Source of the DNA: Paulownia fortunei
Taxonomy: Eukaryota; Streptophyta; Magnoliopsida; Lamiales; Paulowniaceae
Reading direction: 5' to 3'
DNA: 64,000 nt
Assembly (NCBI GenBank): GCA_019321725.1
Contig: CM033122.1
Span: forward strand, 186,001-250,000
The translations under genes were made by a program, and so were the position numbers. Below, piece by piece: positions 35,601-49,200 of the stretch (position 1 is its first letter; every line of letters begins with the position of its first letter). The notes beneath the pieces were generated by a model. It saw nothing but the letters and a program-made list of their open reading frames with translations, made no database searches and was not told where the DNA came from.

Positions 35601-37033
35601 TGGATTGCGGCTCTCTCTCTCGAATCAGCAAAGCTCTATGTATTTTAGTGAGAGAGGTTCTTAGCGTTCATTATCCTGGTGGAAGACGCAGAACTAGGGA
35701 TGCAATGGGCAGGGTCATATTCGGATCCGAATCCATTTTGTTAAAAGTGAATTCTAAAATTATTAATGTGTTCGGAATTCAGATCAGTTCTTAATATTTT
35801 TATTTTTATTTTTATTTTTTATATAAATTTATGTCATATCATTTTTTGAAAATATATTTTTTTTAAAAGATTTTTAGTATTTTAAAAAATATACTTTTAA
35901 ATATTATCAAAATAATAAAATAAATCTAGTGATACAACGAGTCTAACTAACTCATCCGATTCATCACGTTGTTCGAATTCAAGACACATCCATATTCAAT
36001 CCGTCCATCCGTTGCCAACTCTACAGGGGAGAAGGTCCTGAACTTCTCTCTCCAATAATTTCCAATTTCAATAGAATCCAGCGGGCTTCAGAAAACGCTT
36101 ATCCACATGTTGCAAAGCATAGATGCAATTTCTCACGAGTCATTAACTAGATTTACAAGTACTTACTTAGGAGCAATATTTCAATAACTGTGCTAACCGT
36201 CCCCTAGTACATTTTACTTTTAGATGCAAAGCTTTGAATTAAAATTCAAGAAAAAACAATGATAGAAAATCAAGTACCAAATATCAAATTTACTCAGTTT
36301 CATGATTTACCCCTGCATCTAATTATTCAAAACTATCTATTGTTATGGTAAACACTACGCTTATTCAATATTAATTATATTGATTTGTTTGGTATTGGAA
36401 CTCAAAAATTGGAGAAATTGCCATTCCAGTAAAACTATCGATGTAGTAGACCAAAACATCATATTCATTTATACGAATGCAGAACATATGTAAGTATGTT
36501 GGAAGCCAGCAATGATTACGAGAAAAACATCAAAATATGGGTATCTCCGAGTAAACATTGGGCTTGTTACTAGTATTGGTTTAAGTATCAAAGTCGGACT
36601 CCAAACGAAACTGATAAGCTTGTAGCATTGCCTGGGTAGTAGATGCACATTCAACAGCTTGGATGTACTATGTCAAAAGGTGATGTAAGACTGTAATATC
36701 ATAAGAAGAATAAGTACTGCCTGGTTGAGCAATATGCCCCGAACTGGCTATCCACCTAAATCTGATCTCTATAATATTGAAGTTTCTGAGGTATATGGTC
36801 CAATCTTTCCTTCAAATTGGGCAGTATCAGATGCTTCCTAAGACTTGCTGCCAAACTTGCAATGTAAAGAATGATCTAACTAATGCCCCATGAACCCTGT
36901 TTGCAACTCGATTTCAGAAAAAGTCGTAACCTTATCATGCTCCATATTCAATTGCTGTCAAATCTCACAATGCAAAGAATGGTCTGACTCGATGCCACAA
37001 CAGGTACTCGTTTAAAGCAGTTACGCTTCCTTC
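35601..37033. other. Spacer between CysRS and the HPGT gene
   Basis: Contains the CysRS promoter side (35600 upward), an AT-rich stretch at about 35790-35930 and the 3' region of the galactosyltransferase gene. No coding exon was recognised. Confidence 0.55.
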
Positions 37034-40000
37034 TCAAGCCAAGGAACAAACCTTGTCTGCAACACCATGATTTGAAACAAACTGTTAACATAATGCAATA
37101 TTGACTATCCATACCGACGTGGCAATGCCCCTCCCCCCACCCTCCACCCCAACCCCTAGGCTTTGGACCAAAAGAACAGACAATAAACTGACAAGAAAAG
37201 TATAAACATCTTTCCTGGGAGAGTATCATAAAGTAGAAAGGTGATGTAATAGGAGAAAAAAAAAAATTACCTTGCCCAGAGTAACTACAGCATAGACGAC
37301 TGTCATCTATGTAGGTTGCTTGAAGACCCATCATCCATGAGCCCACAGAAATATCTTCATGAGCATAAGCCTTCAAAGATGCACTGCATTAACGTAACAT
37401 GAGACATTTTTACGGCAACAAGTTGCAGACTAAGATGATGACTCTGATAGCACAATCCATGAAAAAAATGAGAAACTTGAGGGTGATGAAAAGGAAGAAC
37501 ACAACAACTGAACTTTTCTTTGAATGGCAGAAAGCCACCTAAGTTATTTTACATTTATATAGAGTATTGGTCCAATTGCACAATTCTTATTCCCATAAGC
37601 ACATAGCTCACATGACATTGTCATAAGATTTCAAAAATGGCTCTCACATCATTCCATAGGAATCTAGATCCTATATTCTTTGACAAGAAAGACCCGAAAG
37701 CAGAACAAAAGCTGTAGCAGGACCAACAGCGTGAAGAACTCAACTTTGCTATCATGGATAAAGAATGAACAACTCTAAGCAAAATCCTCTGAGTTTCATG
37801 TTAACATCCAGGAAGTATGAAAATAAATCTTTAAACAAAGCCGCCCAACGCAACCAAACACTAATTTCAGCAAGGCATAAGGGCTGACCTGTTAATATCT
37901 ATATACTGAGCCAAATTTTTTGAAAGTATAAAGATAGAACCAGCTGCATGGCGGAAGTACCTGAAAGAAAAGTGGATGTAATTTAATGAACAACTTTGAA
38001 CAAAATAGTGTACGAAAAGAGCCTTGTGAGATGCAAGCACACCAGGTCTCATCAAACATGTTTCAGTCAAAATCACATTGCCGCCACTAGTTTAAAACAC
38101 ACACACTAAAAGAAATACACACCACTAAATGAACAGTAGATTATCTCATATAAGTCATGAGTTAATACGCTCTAACAAGCAGATGTCCAATTCTTGATGT
38201 TATAGTGATGTACTTACGATTTCTGATCACCAAATTTCCACCATTCTGGCTCGTACCATGGTCTTCCCCTGAGAATTAAACAATATTTAGAATTTAAAAT
38301 AGCGATTCATATTTTTCAGAATTCTCTTGCAAATATACGAAACACAAATCTTTGCTTACTAAAATCGAAACATATGATGTACACAAAAATGCACTCCCAA
38401 AGAGAACTTCGATCATACATTGAAAGGACATGTTTCTAATATATTTCTATCAAAAAATCAAAATTTCTGTAACGATTTCAGAAATTGTACCTAACATATG
38501 GTAGTGTTCATACAACTGAATCATTAGACTAACCAGCATTATTAAGCACCATCTATGAAAATTGAGAATTTTCAAAACAACTTTCTAAGTTAAATCAAGA
38601 TAAGATGCATTACTCTTCAACTACTACTTCCCCGGACTTCATGCAACCAATATAAGCACTATCTTTATCATGACGACTTTGGAGAAGTTCAATCAGACCA
38701 TCTGCCAAAAGAACAAATTTAATAACTTTATTAGTTAAAGAAAGTTAGATATTCTATGAGTTGCAATGTCCAAGTAGCATATCCAGAATTTACCAAAATT
38801 CAGGTCAACGTTGTCGTCGACTTTTACATAAAAGTCTGCATCCCACATCTGGACTGCCGTGCTAAAGAAGAACTTTGCTTTCTTGGGCAATTCCTCTTGA
38901 GCCTCCTCATGATTATCCTAGAAAAGGAATAATTGTTTTGCATTGGCATGCTTTTAATACATACATAACAAGTACACCAGCTCATAAACAACTAAATTCA
39001 AACAATTCCATGTAACCATTACTATCATTCATGAACATCAAGACAAAATTATTACAAATGTACTATTTCTTGAGGAGTAAATGGCATTAATAAAAAATTT
39101 CATATCAATTCCCTTATTACAAGAGCATTAAGAAAAAACCTCACAATAGCTAACTAGTTAAAGAAATATATACTAGATACAAAAAGAAAATTTAACTGCA
39201 AGAATCCATATGGCACTAAGAAGATTTATAAATCAACTGAACCAACAACTGATTGATGACTCACAAGAATCAGAAAGTCTTTCATCGCACGATTTTCCTC
39301 ATCAATATTGCGGTCCAAGCTGTCACCACGATTAGCACTGCAAAAAAAAAGCAACTGAATGATCATGCAACCTCTAGTTGATCAATTGATCAAGATCTGG
39401 TGTAACACTAATAGTGCTAAAGAGAATGATATCAAGGAAAAACAACTATAAGCAATTTTGATTAAGAAACAAAGTGCTCAAGCAAGTAGAAACCTTCGTC
39501 CAATCACAAATCGCACAACAATCCCTCTTTCTTCAAGTTTTGATAACACAGCAGCTGCAATCACAATCAAGTGAACTCGTGTTACAATCTTCAGACGAGC
39601 ACTCCATTAGTCAACAGTACAGTATAGATACTAAAGAGATTATAATATGAGGATCTCACACATAGAAATTGAACTTTAACTAACCTTTTGACATCCAAGA
39701 CCCCCTGATGATATTGCGTCGCAACCGACCCCCAAAACCAGTATAAACTCCAATAAAAGCAAGCAACCTTTTACCAGAAGAAGACCCACTTTGCTGCAGC
39801 TGGTTCTTAAGATAACCTTGGCTCTTTGCCAATGTCAATTCCATCTCAGCTTCAACAATTCTCCTCTCCAGTTCCCTAAAATGTTTATCAATATAAGCCT
39901 GATTTTACGTTTCATCCCGACCATCAAACAACTTACGCATCACATAAAACTTTTATAGGATATTCATTTTGAAAGAAGTAGAGCCATGAAAATATGTACT

Positions 40001-41311
40001 TGCATCCAAGGACCATTAGTTTGTCTTCCATCGTAAGCACCTTAGGTCGCTGCCAACAAAAGGATAAACAATTAGTCATTAGTTTTTCCATTTCCATTTC
40101 TTTGCATTTGAATGGATGTAAATGCATATGTAGGGAGGTATATAGATACATATCCATTTTGTGAAAAAGTCCTCACTAGTCTCATGTTTCGCAATTCACT
40201 ATTTAACTGAACTAACCAATTCATAAAGTGGAAAAAGAAAAAGAAAAATAAGACCCGATTAGTCTCCATGTAGGTCATGGACAAGGCTTTATATATTTGC
40301 TATTGAGATTAGATAATATAATAACTCCATTTGTTAGCCCCTAGGTAGCATGCCTTTGTTTGATTACTTAGGTCATGGACAAGGCTTTATATATTTGCTA
40401 TTGAGATTAGATAATATAATAACTCCATTTGTTAGCCCCTAGGTAGCATGCCTTTGTTTGATTACTTCATTAAAATCAACTCTGGCCTTCTTCAAGTAGG
40501 CTTCAATAGTCCAATCACAGTTACATATTCGTATAAGATGGCTAAAACTATGTCTACTTCAATAGCATCATAAAGTATGTGCTATCTAGCAAAAAGCTCC
40601 TTTTCAAGGTTCTCTTTAGTCTTGCTCATGCCATATTTATCTTTCCCTGCCTTTTTGCGTAGTTAAAACCAAATGCCCATGCTTTTAAATCTACACATTT
40701 CTAGAAGACATATTTATGGAAGAGTTGATCTATCACACTTCACGAAATTCAGTTATTTACTGACTTACACACTGTAGAACTCTTTTTTATTGTCTCTTTT
40801 CCAAGTTTTTTCATTTTAGTATTGAATTCTCGGACGAGGGGCATCTTGAACAGAAACAAAGCTTAAATTGAACCATCCACAACTTTTTATCACAATTCTC
40901 TCCCTCATCACTTTAACTTCCCAATACTGTTTACACACCGCACATTCCCTTTAGAAACAAAATCACAGTGATTTGAATTTTTTTTTTTTTCAGATTTCAA
41001 GAATTCAAACCTGACCAGAATTCTTCTTCAGCAAACTGGCCAGTAACATTCTGTTCTCTGCATCTTGCCACAACCTTACATAAACAATCAAGAAAAAAAT
41101 TCATCAGAAACCAAAAAAAAAAATAGGGATCAGAACAAATGAGAGAAGAGAAAATGCAGAAAACTTACCGGCCAGCAACGTAAAGCCAGGCAAGGCAAGA
41201 AAGAAACCCCATGAGAAGAGAAGATTTGGAGGTGCTGTGAAGAGTCTTGGATTTCGATCGCCTCTCCGATTTTGAAGACGACGTCGTCGTCACCGGCAAG
41301 CTGCTCTCCAT
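37034..41311 (-). CDS. HPGT: Hydroxyproline O-galactosyltransferase (HPGT, GT31)
   Basis: Golgi enzyme that adds the first galactose to hydroxyproline of arabinogalactan proteins. The start at 41311 opens [13 protein letters not shown], and the last small exon encodes DKVCSLA with TGA at 37034-37036. Exon 1 (41169-41311) carries a basic cytosolic tail and the single membrane anchor ([18 protein letters not shown]). Others include 41011-41074, 40000-40049 and 39685-39875, with about twelve in all. Conserved blocks are [38 protein letters not shown], the DxD-like metal site in [34 protein letters not shown] and SYFRHAAGS. Length is near 345 residues, equal to Arabidopsis HPGT2/HPGT3, which it matches best. 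There is no galectin domain, as expected for the HPGT subgroup. An intron holds a perfect 98-bp tandem duplication. Confidence 0.92.
40271..40466. repeat. Perfect 98-bp tandem duplication in an HPGT intron
   Basis: The 98 bases at 40271-40368 (starting TAGGTCATGGACAAGGC, ending TTTGATTACT) are repeated at once at 40369-40466 with no difference by eye. It lies between the coding exons at 40000-40049 and 41011-41074, so the protein is unaffected. Identity points to a very recent event or an assembly duplication. Confidence 0.95.
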
Positions 41312-42278
41312 TTTTTTCAGTAAAAAATAATTTATGATTTCTTGATCAATCAACTGGGTTAAAGATTTTAAACGGAAAAACCTGAAAAATTATACTAGTA
41401 GAATGTAAATTCCGAAATTCGGAGGAAGAAATGAAACAGAGAAGACTTGAAGAAAAAAACAGAGAGTGTTGGGAGAGTGGACAGATGTTTGCTGAGCTGT
41501 TACACTTTGTTGCAGAAATGCAGTTGTTAGTTTACTTCATGGGCCAGCAAACTCACCCCATTTTTGAAACCAGCCCAGCCCAGCCCATATACAACTTACA
41601 TATCAAATCTGATTTGAATATTGAGTGTCCATGCATGATTAAAAATCCCAAGGAACTAACTCAAATTTCAATTAAAATATTTATAATCTGAAACAAACGA
41701 GTAAATATGAAATTCAGTTACTAGATTACTGTTTAACAGCTTCTTCCTATCATTTTTTGCTTTTTTTTTTCTTTTTTCACTTTGGCTTTTTCTTAATTCT
41801 GTGAAGAAGATATATGTTAATATGGTTGGGAAAGCCACCAGTTTATGTACTATAAATGAATTAATTTTTGAGATTTATAATTCCTGTGAAAAAAATAACA
41901 AAAAAACCTGGAGGCACCATATCCCGAGTTTAAAACCAGAAATAAATATTTCAGGAAATTCTGAGTTCATCAACATTATAACACGAAAATAAAAAAATTG
42001 CTATACCAATACCAAATGCAGTCTCTCATCTTTCTCCATATAAAATAAGCATCCATACAATTTCAGAATATTTAAATTTCATTCATAGAATTGAAGAATA
42101 TAGGGAGATGAAAGAGAAACCAAAAAACCAGTTTTTTGTGTCGAAGAAAACCTGCTGCAATGGAAAAATCCAAAATGTAGCTTACACTTCTTGCTAAGAA
42201 ACACAAAATCCTACAATATCTATTTCCATTTCTGCCACTGACCACAACAAAAGTCTTCTTATTTCTTCCTTCAGATGC
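41312..42278. other. Promoter side of HPGT and 3' side of EMC7
   Basis: No coding exon was recognised. Near 41541-41590 there are TGGGCC and AGCCCA motifs (Site II type) about 230-280 bp upstream of the HPGT start, suggesting a growth-linked promoter. The part near 42278 is the presumed 3' untranslated region of EMC7. Confidence 0.5.
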
Positions 42279-45185
42279 TTAATTCGTCCTCTGTGCTCCA
42301 CCTAAAAAGTTTGCAAGAGAGGGAACACCTTGGTTTCCCATTTCCTCTTGGGCTCGTTTCAATTCTTCAGCATCTGTGCCATAAAAACCAGGACATTCAT
42401 ACAAATAAGTTATATCATCGTAGAATCACCAAAGATTTCTCAAAACAGATGGGTAATACAGGAAAAAACATGATTTTGCAACTAAGTCATCGTGCCACAA
42501 AATCCCTACAATAGATGTTGCATCAAATCAAATTTTGCACATAGTAACTTCAGTTCCAGATTGCACAAGCTCTAGGGAACAGCATGCACCCTGCCCTAAA
42601 ATTTGTGATTTAATTTCTGGGAATGCCCGATAACATGTCATTTTTATAAAATTGGAGTCTCACTTTAGGTATGAAGAATTACATGGGATGGAATGCGATG
42701 AAATGCTATTAGTCAAGGTATCAATCCATTATAGTGTTTTACTGTACTAGTAATGTGCGAGAATAAAAAATAATGGACATGCAATTAAACAAGATTTTCG
42801 TTCTCCATATGCACAAATTTTTAATGGAAATGTATCACAAATATCTATTTAGGTCAGCTGCCAATTCATACAGCATAGTAGGAAGGAAACTGGATTTGTC
42901 TTTTTTATTGATGCAAGTAATATCTATGCTGGTTTTTTTAATGTCATCCGAACTCCATAGGTTATGGGTTGTCTAGAAGCAAGAATAAATTAAATCACAT
43001 ACAAGTTTAATTATCCGTGAGAATAATTGGAATGTTTACCAAAGTCCCCTTAAATATAAGTCATGAAAAGTTCATTTAGTAAATAGATGAATCTTAGATT
43101 GTTTGATTATAAATGCTAAAGATAATCCAAATCAACCAATGCAAGCAAAGTGTATTAAGTAGCCAAAGGAAGATTATGGATTGAAAAAGAAAAAGTAAAT
43201 TGTAAATATGCAAGGCTCCAATGAAATCAGGAAGCATAGAACTTACCCACTAGTTTGGGCATCAAAAACATCACAATCGCCATAAATCCAATCATCAGAC
43301 CCATTGGGCTTTTCACAATGGACATTATGGAGAATGGTTCTCTTATCTGCAAATTATGAAATGAAAAGCGTACATACTTTTTAGAATGCAAGATTGCCTA
43401 AAGCAAATAATTGAAAATACAGATCTATAAACTCTAACTAACCTCGTAATACTGTTCCTCTCTCAAAGGCTCCAAGACAAGCTCACTCAATACTCTCCTG
43501 TTCTCCGTCAGAGCTGCCTGTACCTTACCAGGATTTCTGGCACTGACATCAACCCGGACCTGAAAGCAAAGAAAAAATTGCCATCATGTACATCTTGTTT
43601 GGTAATTAACCAACAAAACCAAGAATGGAAGAACTAAAAAGCTCACTGGAGAGAAGAAATAGCCAATAGCAGCCACTTCAATAAGATGAGTTCCTGCCGG
43701 CATATTATGGCTTGAAAAATAGTTAAAGAACAACCTTTAGTCCATTTATTCAACAGTTACCATGTTTTCAGAAATTCAGTGATAGCTCTAGTTCCTCAAT
43801 ATGGTGATAATTCTAGTCCATAATACTAAATCAAGATCTGCCAAAGTTCACAGATCAAAAAGATAAAGATGGTAGGATACAAAGAAAAATATCCATCGGG
43901 CCTCAGAAAGGTAACTTTTTGACCACCATTAAGTATAACCTTGACATTTGAAATTTTTGCTGGGAGACCAAATCCTGTTGCACTGAATCCTTGTGGAACA
44001 AAACATTAAACATAGAAAAGCGAAGTTAGTTCAATGAAATGAAATATTAGAGTGGCAGCTCTTTATTCGAGCACTAAATTTTTTTCCATAATTTTATGCA
44101 ATAAGGCAATAGGAAAAAAAAATGAAATTAGTTCTGGGTTGCCCTTCCAGGATCAATGTTCTCTTTGAAATTTTTTGACTCATACCACTCACACTCATAG
44201 TATCCCTTTTACCATAAAACATAATTATTAAGTCACTTGCTCCATGATCTGCACCTTTTCTTGTCAAGTCTCATATCACTGAGAAGTTTTTTCTGAACTG
44301 AAATTTCAGATTAACAGAAGACTAGACATTTTAGGAAAGTAATACTTGCAATTTAGAATCATAAAAACTTCCATTAGATGCTGGATTTCAAAAGGAATAC
44401 TTCACTTCAACCTAGCAATCTGACCCAGCTTCCTCTGTGCATCTCAAATTACATCCTTTCGATTAAAGAGAAAATTGCCTTTCGATTAAAGGATTTGGGA
44501 GCTAAGGAATAAAATCCATTGGGCTTGTTTTGATAGTTTCAACTTACAATGACCTTCAAATCCATTAGCACCCACTTTGAGCTATTTCTATGTGCTGAAT
44601 TTCGATCTACCTAATATTAGAATCATTTGGCATCCTTCGCTCCAAAAACCTCGATCCTATGTTCAAACATAAGTTAAAATAATAAAAAGAAAAAGAAAAC
44701 CAAACTGCAGTTCAAAACTCCCAATTGAGTTTCTGGCACACTCCAAAAAATAATATTTTGGGGTTACTCTGCTACTTACACCTCGTTGTATCCCAAACGG
44801 ACTTAGACTCAATGGAAATTTCAAGGACATTTATGCTTGAATAGGCAAAATCTAGCAAAATATCGAAAATTTCGAAGCAATTATAAACTTATGTACAGAA
44901 AACCCTTGATGTAAATAGTAGAATAAGAAAGCATACCTGGAAATCTAACTTTACCATTTATACTATATCCCTCAACATTCCTACAGAAAAAGGGGATCAA
45001 AAAATACTAGAACATGAAACGAATTCAACAAATATTAATCTTTCAACATATTCCCTACTAAGAAGAAAAATTGAAAAAGGAAAGCTAATTATGGAGAAGA
45101 AGAGTTACCCATTAGAGATCCCGAGTGCCGAAGGCAGAAGAAGTAAGATCAGAGAGAGAAAGATCAAGAAGTAATGCGCTGCCAT
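42279..45185 (-). CDS. EMC7: ER membrane protein complex subunit 7 (EMC7)
   Basis: Subunit of the EMC insertase, which places tail-anchored and multi-pass proteins into the ER membrane. Seven exons run from ATG at 45185 to TAA at 42279-42281; exon 1 is 45109-45185. The protein is about 200 residues. The N-terminal signal peptide (HYFLIFLSLILLLLPSALG) is followed by a lumenal beta-sandwich with the carbohydrate-binding-like fold (GYSINGKVRFPG, VILNGGQKVTFLRPDGYFSF, NMPAGTHLIEV). Next come the conserved LREEQYYEIREPFSIMSIVK segment, one membrane helix (SPMGLMIGFMAIVMFLMPKL) and a short cytosolic tail ending in QRTN. All parts of the family (DUF2012) are present. A (GA)n tract lies in the 5' leader. 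Same orientation as HPGT and the EamA gene. Confidence 0.92.
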
Positions 45186-45194
45186 GGAATTGTT

Positions 45195-45220
45195 AGAGAG
45201 AGAGAGAGAGAGAGAGAGAG
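45195..45220. repeat. (GA)n microsatellite in the EMC7 5' leader
   Basis: An uninterrupted AG run of about 26 bp ends ten bases upstream of the EMC7 start codon. In the transcript it reads as a CU repeat, a common feature of plant 5' leaders. Confidence 0.9.
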
Positions 45221-46244
45221 CACTTGAGAACAACGAGAACTGTAAAATTTGCCTTACGGACTAGAATTTTTCTGTGGTAGTAGTATTTATTTTTCTTTTC
45301 CTTATACTACTGCTTTTATCTTTCTTTTTCAATTAAGTCCTTTTGGACGTGCATAAAAAAACTTTTAACTTTTATTAAATTAAACATATATGTGAACTAT
45401 ACACCAATAATACTTGTTTTTTATCAATTACAATAGTAGTTTTTTTTTTTTTTTATGTTAGCATAAATTTGGATTTTAATCAATTGAGAGGCTCAATTAA
45501 TCAACACAAATATTTTTTCCCATCAAATTGATGAGCCAATTTATTTAAGATATTTATATCGTTTCAACATGGTTACATGGGTGATTGTCATAGTAGGATT
45601 ATTTTTGCTCTACTTATTTCAAAAAGGTTATAAGATTAGTTGTTTGACACTTAAATTTATAAACAAATCAACTAAGTTTAACAAAATTCATGAAACCTAG
45701 AACCCATAATGCAACCATTGCTGGCCCAATATTGATCAATATTAGGTGAAAATGAGATAATCACAAACTTATTTCTTTTTGACTTTTTACCTTTTAGGTT
45801 TAGTCTAAAGTAAAATCATAAATTGTGTATGATCTCAAAATTGTTGGTGTCATACAAGTGTACATTGAGGTTGACAATTAATGGGAAAGGGGGTACAAAG
45901 ATGGTAATGGAGATCAAAGAATGAACACTATTCAATTGCATAAAATCAGCTATTAACACCATGAATACATGTATGTGTACACAAATTCTCCAAAACCATG
46001 GGAAGATCAAATCAAGAATCGACTTAAAAGAGGAAAACAGGTGTTACATTTGGGGCAAAACAATTGAGAAAGGGTCAATAGGAAAATGCTCTCAGATCCA
46101 CTTTGCACAGTTAGTCACACCAAATATACTACAATGCTCTGTCTGCTCTCTTGTACTCTTATGCCAACAGCCAACAGAAACAGAGCCTGATATTGATCTG
46201 CAGCCTCCTGCCGTTTATATTAAGCTCGAAAATTCAGCCCAGTG
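45221..46244. other. Spacer between EMC7 and the EamA transporter
   Basis: About 1 kb holding the EMC7 promoter and the 3' end of the transporter gene. It is AT-rich with poly-T runs near 45435. No coding exon or RNA gene was recognised. Confidence 0.55.
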
Positions 46245-49200
46245 CTATAAACCCAAAGTTTTTGAAAACCAATCTGAAAGATTGGCTATTACAAATCCTG
46301 CAAATACCTGCAATGCAATTTCAAACAGAAAATTAGGGGGAAAAATGTTATACTGAATTTGCAAGAGATGTATTTAACCAACACTTTTTTCTTTCTTCTT
46401 TTGCAAGATAGACATAAGCTCATACTTGAAGTCGTATGCAAATGGTACGCCTAGTAATTGGAATAATTGTAACTGGGAACGTCATGGAAAAAAAAATGGA
46501 TGAACTGTTTCACTATATACATCCAGTAAAGGTGTTCATGTGTTCTTTACTCACACTATGTGAATTTCGTAAATAAGTAGATCAAAGCAGCCAAATGCTA
46601 CATTTGAAGTTCATCTATGGACACCAACTCCATGAAGAGATGGAAAAAGAGCAACCTTAAAACCAAATTTTTGAAAGAGGTAACAAGAAAAACAAAAACG
46701 AAACTAATAGCTGCTAGATTGGAAAATTCATATCATAAGGACTCCACATTTATTTGGCACAACTGCATATAATCTCACTTACTTGAAAGTACAACCAACA
46801 TATTTTAGATCTCCAGAAGTATCACTCTCCTTTCTTTTTATTAGATTTGTAAAACGTTTCCCAGTAAATATTCAGACCATTTTAAATTTGTGAGTGAAAC
46901 ATAGGCAAACCTATGAATTTGCATCACAAATATGGGAACCCTCCCTCGTTTAACCTACTTATATTTTCTTCCTTTCCTCTTCACAGCCTCATTTACCTGA
47001 ACTGAGCCAAGTATATAGATGGCAGAGTAATGTCGCCCATGAATCAACATATCAGCCACCATGGCAAGTGGAATGGTGAGGGACATGCCCAAGGTGGCCA
47101 CCAGTGGTGTTGTCCAGACCACACATAATGCCCTAAGAAGAACAGAGTAAATAATAAGATTCACCGTCTTGGCCTTAAGTCTCAAACTGGAAAAAAGTAG
47201 TTTCACATACCAAAAATAGTCGGAAAGAACACTTCCAACAAGTCCGTTAGCAATAACAACTTCATCCATCTTAGCAGAATGAGGAACTGTGAATTTGGGT
47301 TCTATACCCAAAGCTGTTAATGGCCATACTGAAATGAAAATGAAATTTAGAAATTAAATAACCATTACAGATATGGGAGGATAGACATAATAAAAATGAA
47401 TGACCAAAAGAAAGCAACTCAGGAACCACATCAGAAATCATTCTTTAGGCCATTTAGCAAATGAAAACCACTCCCGGTCTAGCACAACAGAATATGTCAA
47501 AATATGTTTTGCGGCATTCAATGTTAGTCGTGCAATTGAACTTGATGTTGAAAGAATTGTATCAGATGCCAAAATTTTCATTCTTGCTCTCATTTAGACC
47601 TTGACTAAAGCACATTCATGGTGCCAACATATAATGGAGATGACATATGTAGAAAGCATAACGCTTTAAGCAAATTTCACTCTAAATGTTTTTGTTATTC
47701 GCAGAAGTTCAAGTCTGTACACTTCTCATAATTCTAGTACCTACCTAATTTATCTACATCAGATCTCAAATAATGTTACTTCATTAGTCCTCTGAGACCA
47801 ACCTGGTTCAGTGGATGCCTAATAAATTTGGCAATTAGGTTAGTAAGAAAACTTTCAACTTCCACAATAAAGTTGCATCTTAAAAGATATTTGTGCAAAG
47901 CTCAATGTGAATTTTGGCACTTAATCAATCAATAGATAGCATTTTATATTCAATCAATCTACCAAACCAGATTGTGTTCAAGCTTAAAAACATACCCTAC
48001 GCTCGAAATTCAGAAGATTGTTTATCATTCTCAGAATGGTAAGCAGCTATATAAGTAACAAAAGAACACCACCAGAACTGCAACAATAATATTTTTCTTT
48101 CAATGCTGAGCAGGAGGAATAAGCATAGAGTTGTCATGGTTTGTTCAACGGAGAACAAAAATCTTAAAGAAACTCCAGAAAAAATAAAAAATAAAAAAAA
48201 TTGGTTGTCTATTAAAATAAACACCAAGTTGATGGACAAAAATTAAAATATGAGGAATTGGTACCATCACAACACCTTTGCTGTTCCAAAAGAAAAAAAT
48301 ATATAATACACTAAACCTCTTACCAAGCCACCAAAGTGCCACAAGAGTAAACAGTCCAATATAACCAAACAACTTCTGCACATCAACCCTCTCTCCTTCC
48401 TCACCAGAAAACTTCTTAAGAAGTACTGCAGCATCACACAGAAAAAAAGCATTCAATAATATGGTCATAAGTTTATTTATTATTGAGTCAGAGAGCCCCT
48501 CACCTGTAAATAAGCCATACGTCATAGCTGATAGAAGTCCAAAAAGATCCCCAACAAGAGAGCGTTTGCCACTTCTTTAACAGAAACAAAAAGTTGAACC
48601 ATCAGTCAATTCCCTGAAATATACAATTGCAAATGCAAACTGAGGAATAAATATGAAATTGAAAGATTGGATGAAACAGTGAAGTCTTAGCTTTCATGCA
48701 TACTTTTTATGGCACTTCTATTCAAGGTCCATAAAATAGGAGGAAATACTCACGAAGAAATATTTAGTTGTGACTCATCAGTGGCCCAAGTTTTTCCTAG
48801 GGTTGTCATGGCAACACCACCCATGCTGACAAATACAGCAACTATCTTTGAAATATTTAAGGAATCTTGGCCCAAAAATGCACCAATAAAGAGAGTAAAC
48901 AATCCTGAGGTAGAGGATAAAACTGTAGTACTTGCAACACTTGTACGTGCAAGAGCAGCGTTTGATAAATACTGCAAAAGAGGGGTAAAAGGCCCATGTA
49001 TAAGTTAGGTGCATCTAAAGATTGAAACAATTATGAAATCTCATAATTCCTGACAAATTTCTGCCAATACGAATTTCCAATTTGTCAAGTCATAGATAAA
49101 AGCATATAATTAGTAATCAGCTATGATGCACAAATCATCTTGAATATACGCATATGGAATCAGAAAGTATGCATATAGGAATTACCTCGGTGATAAACCA

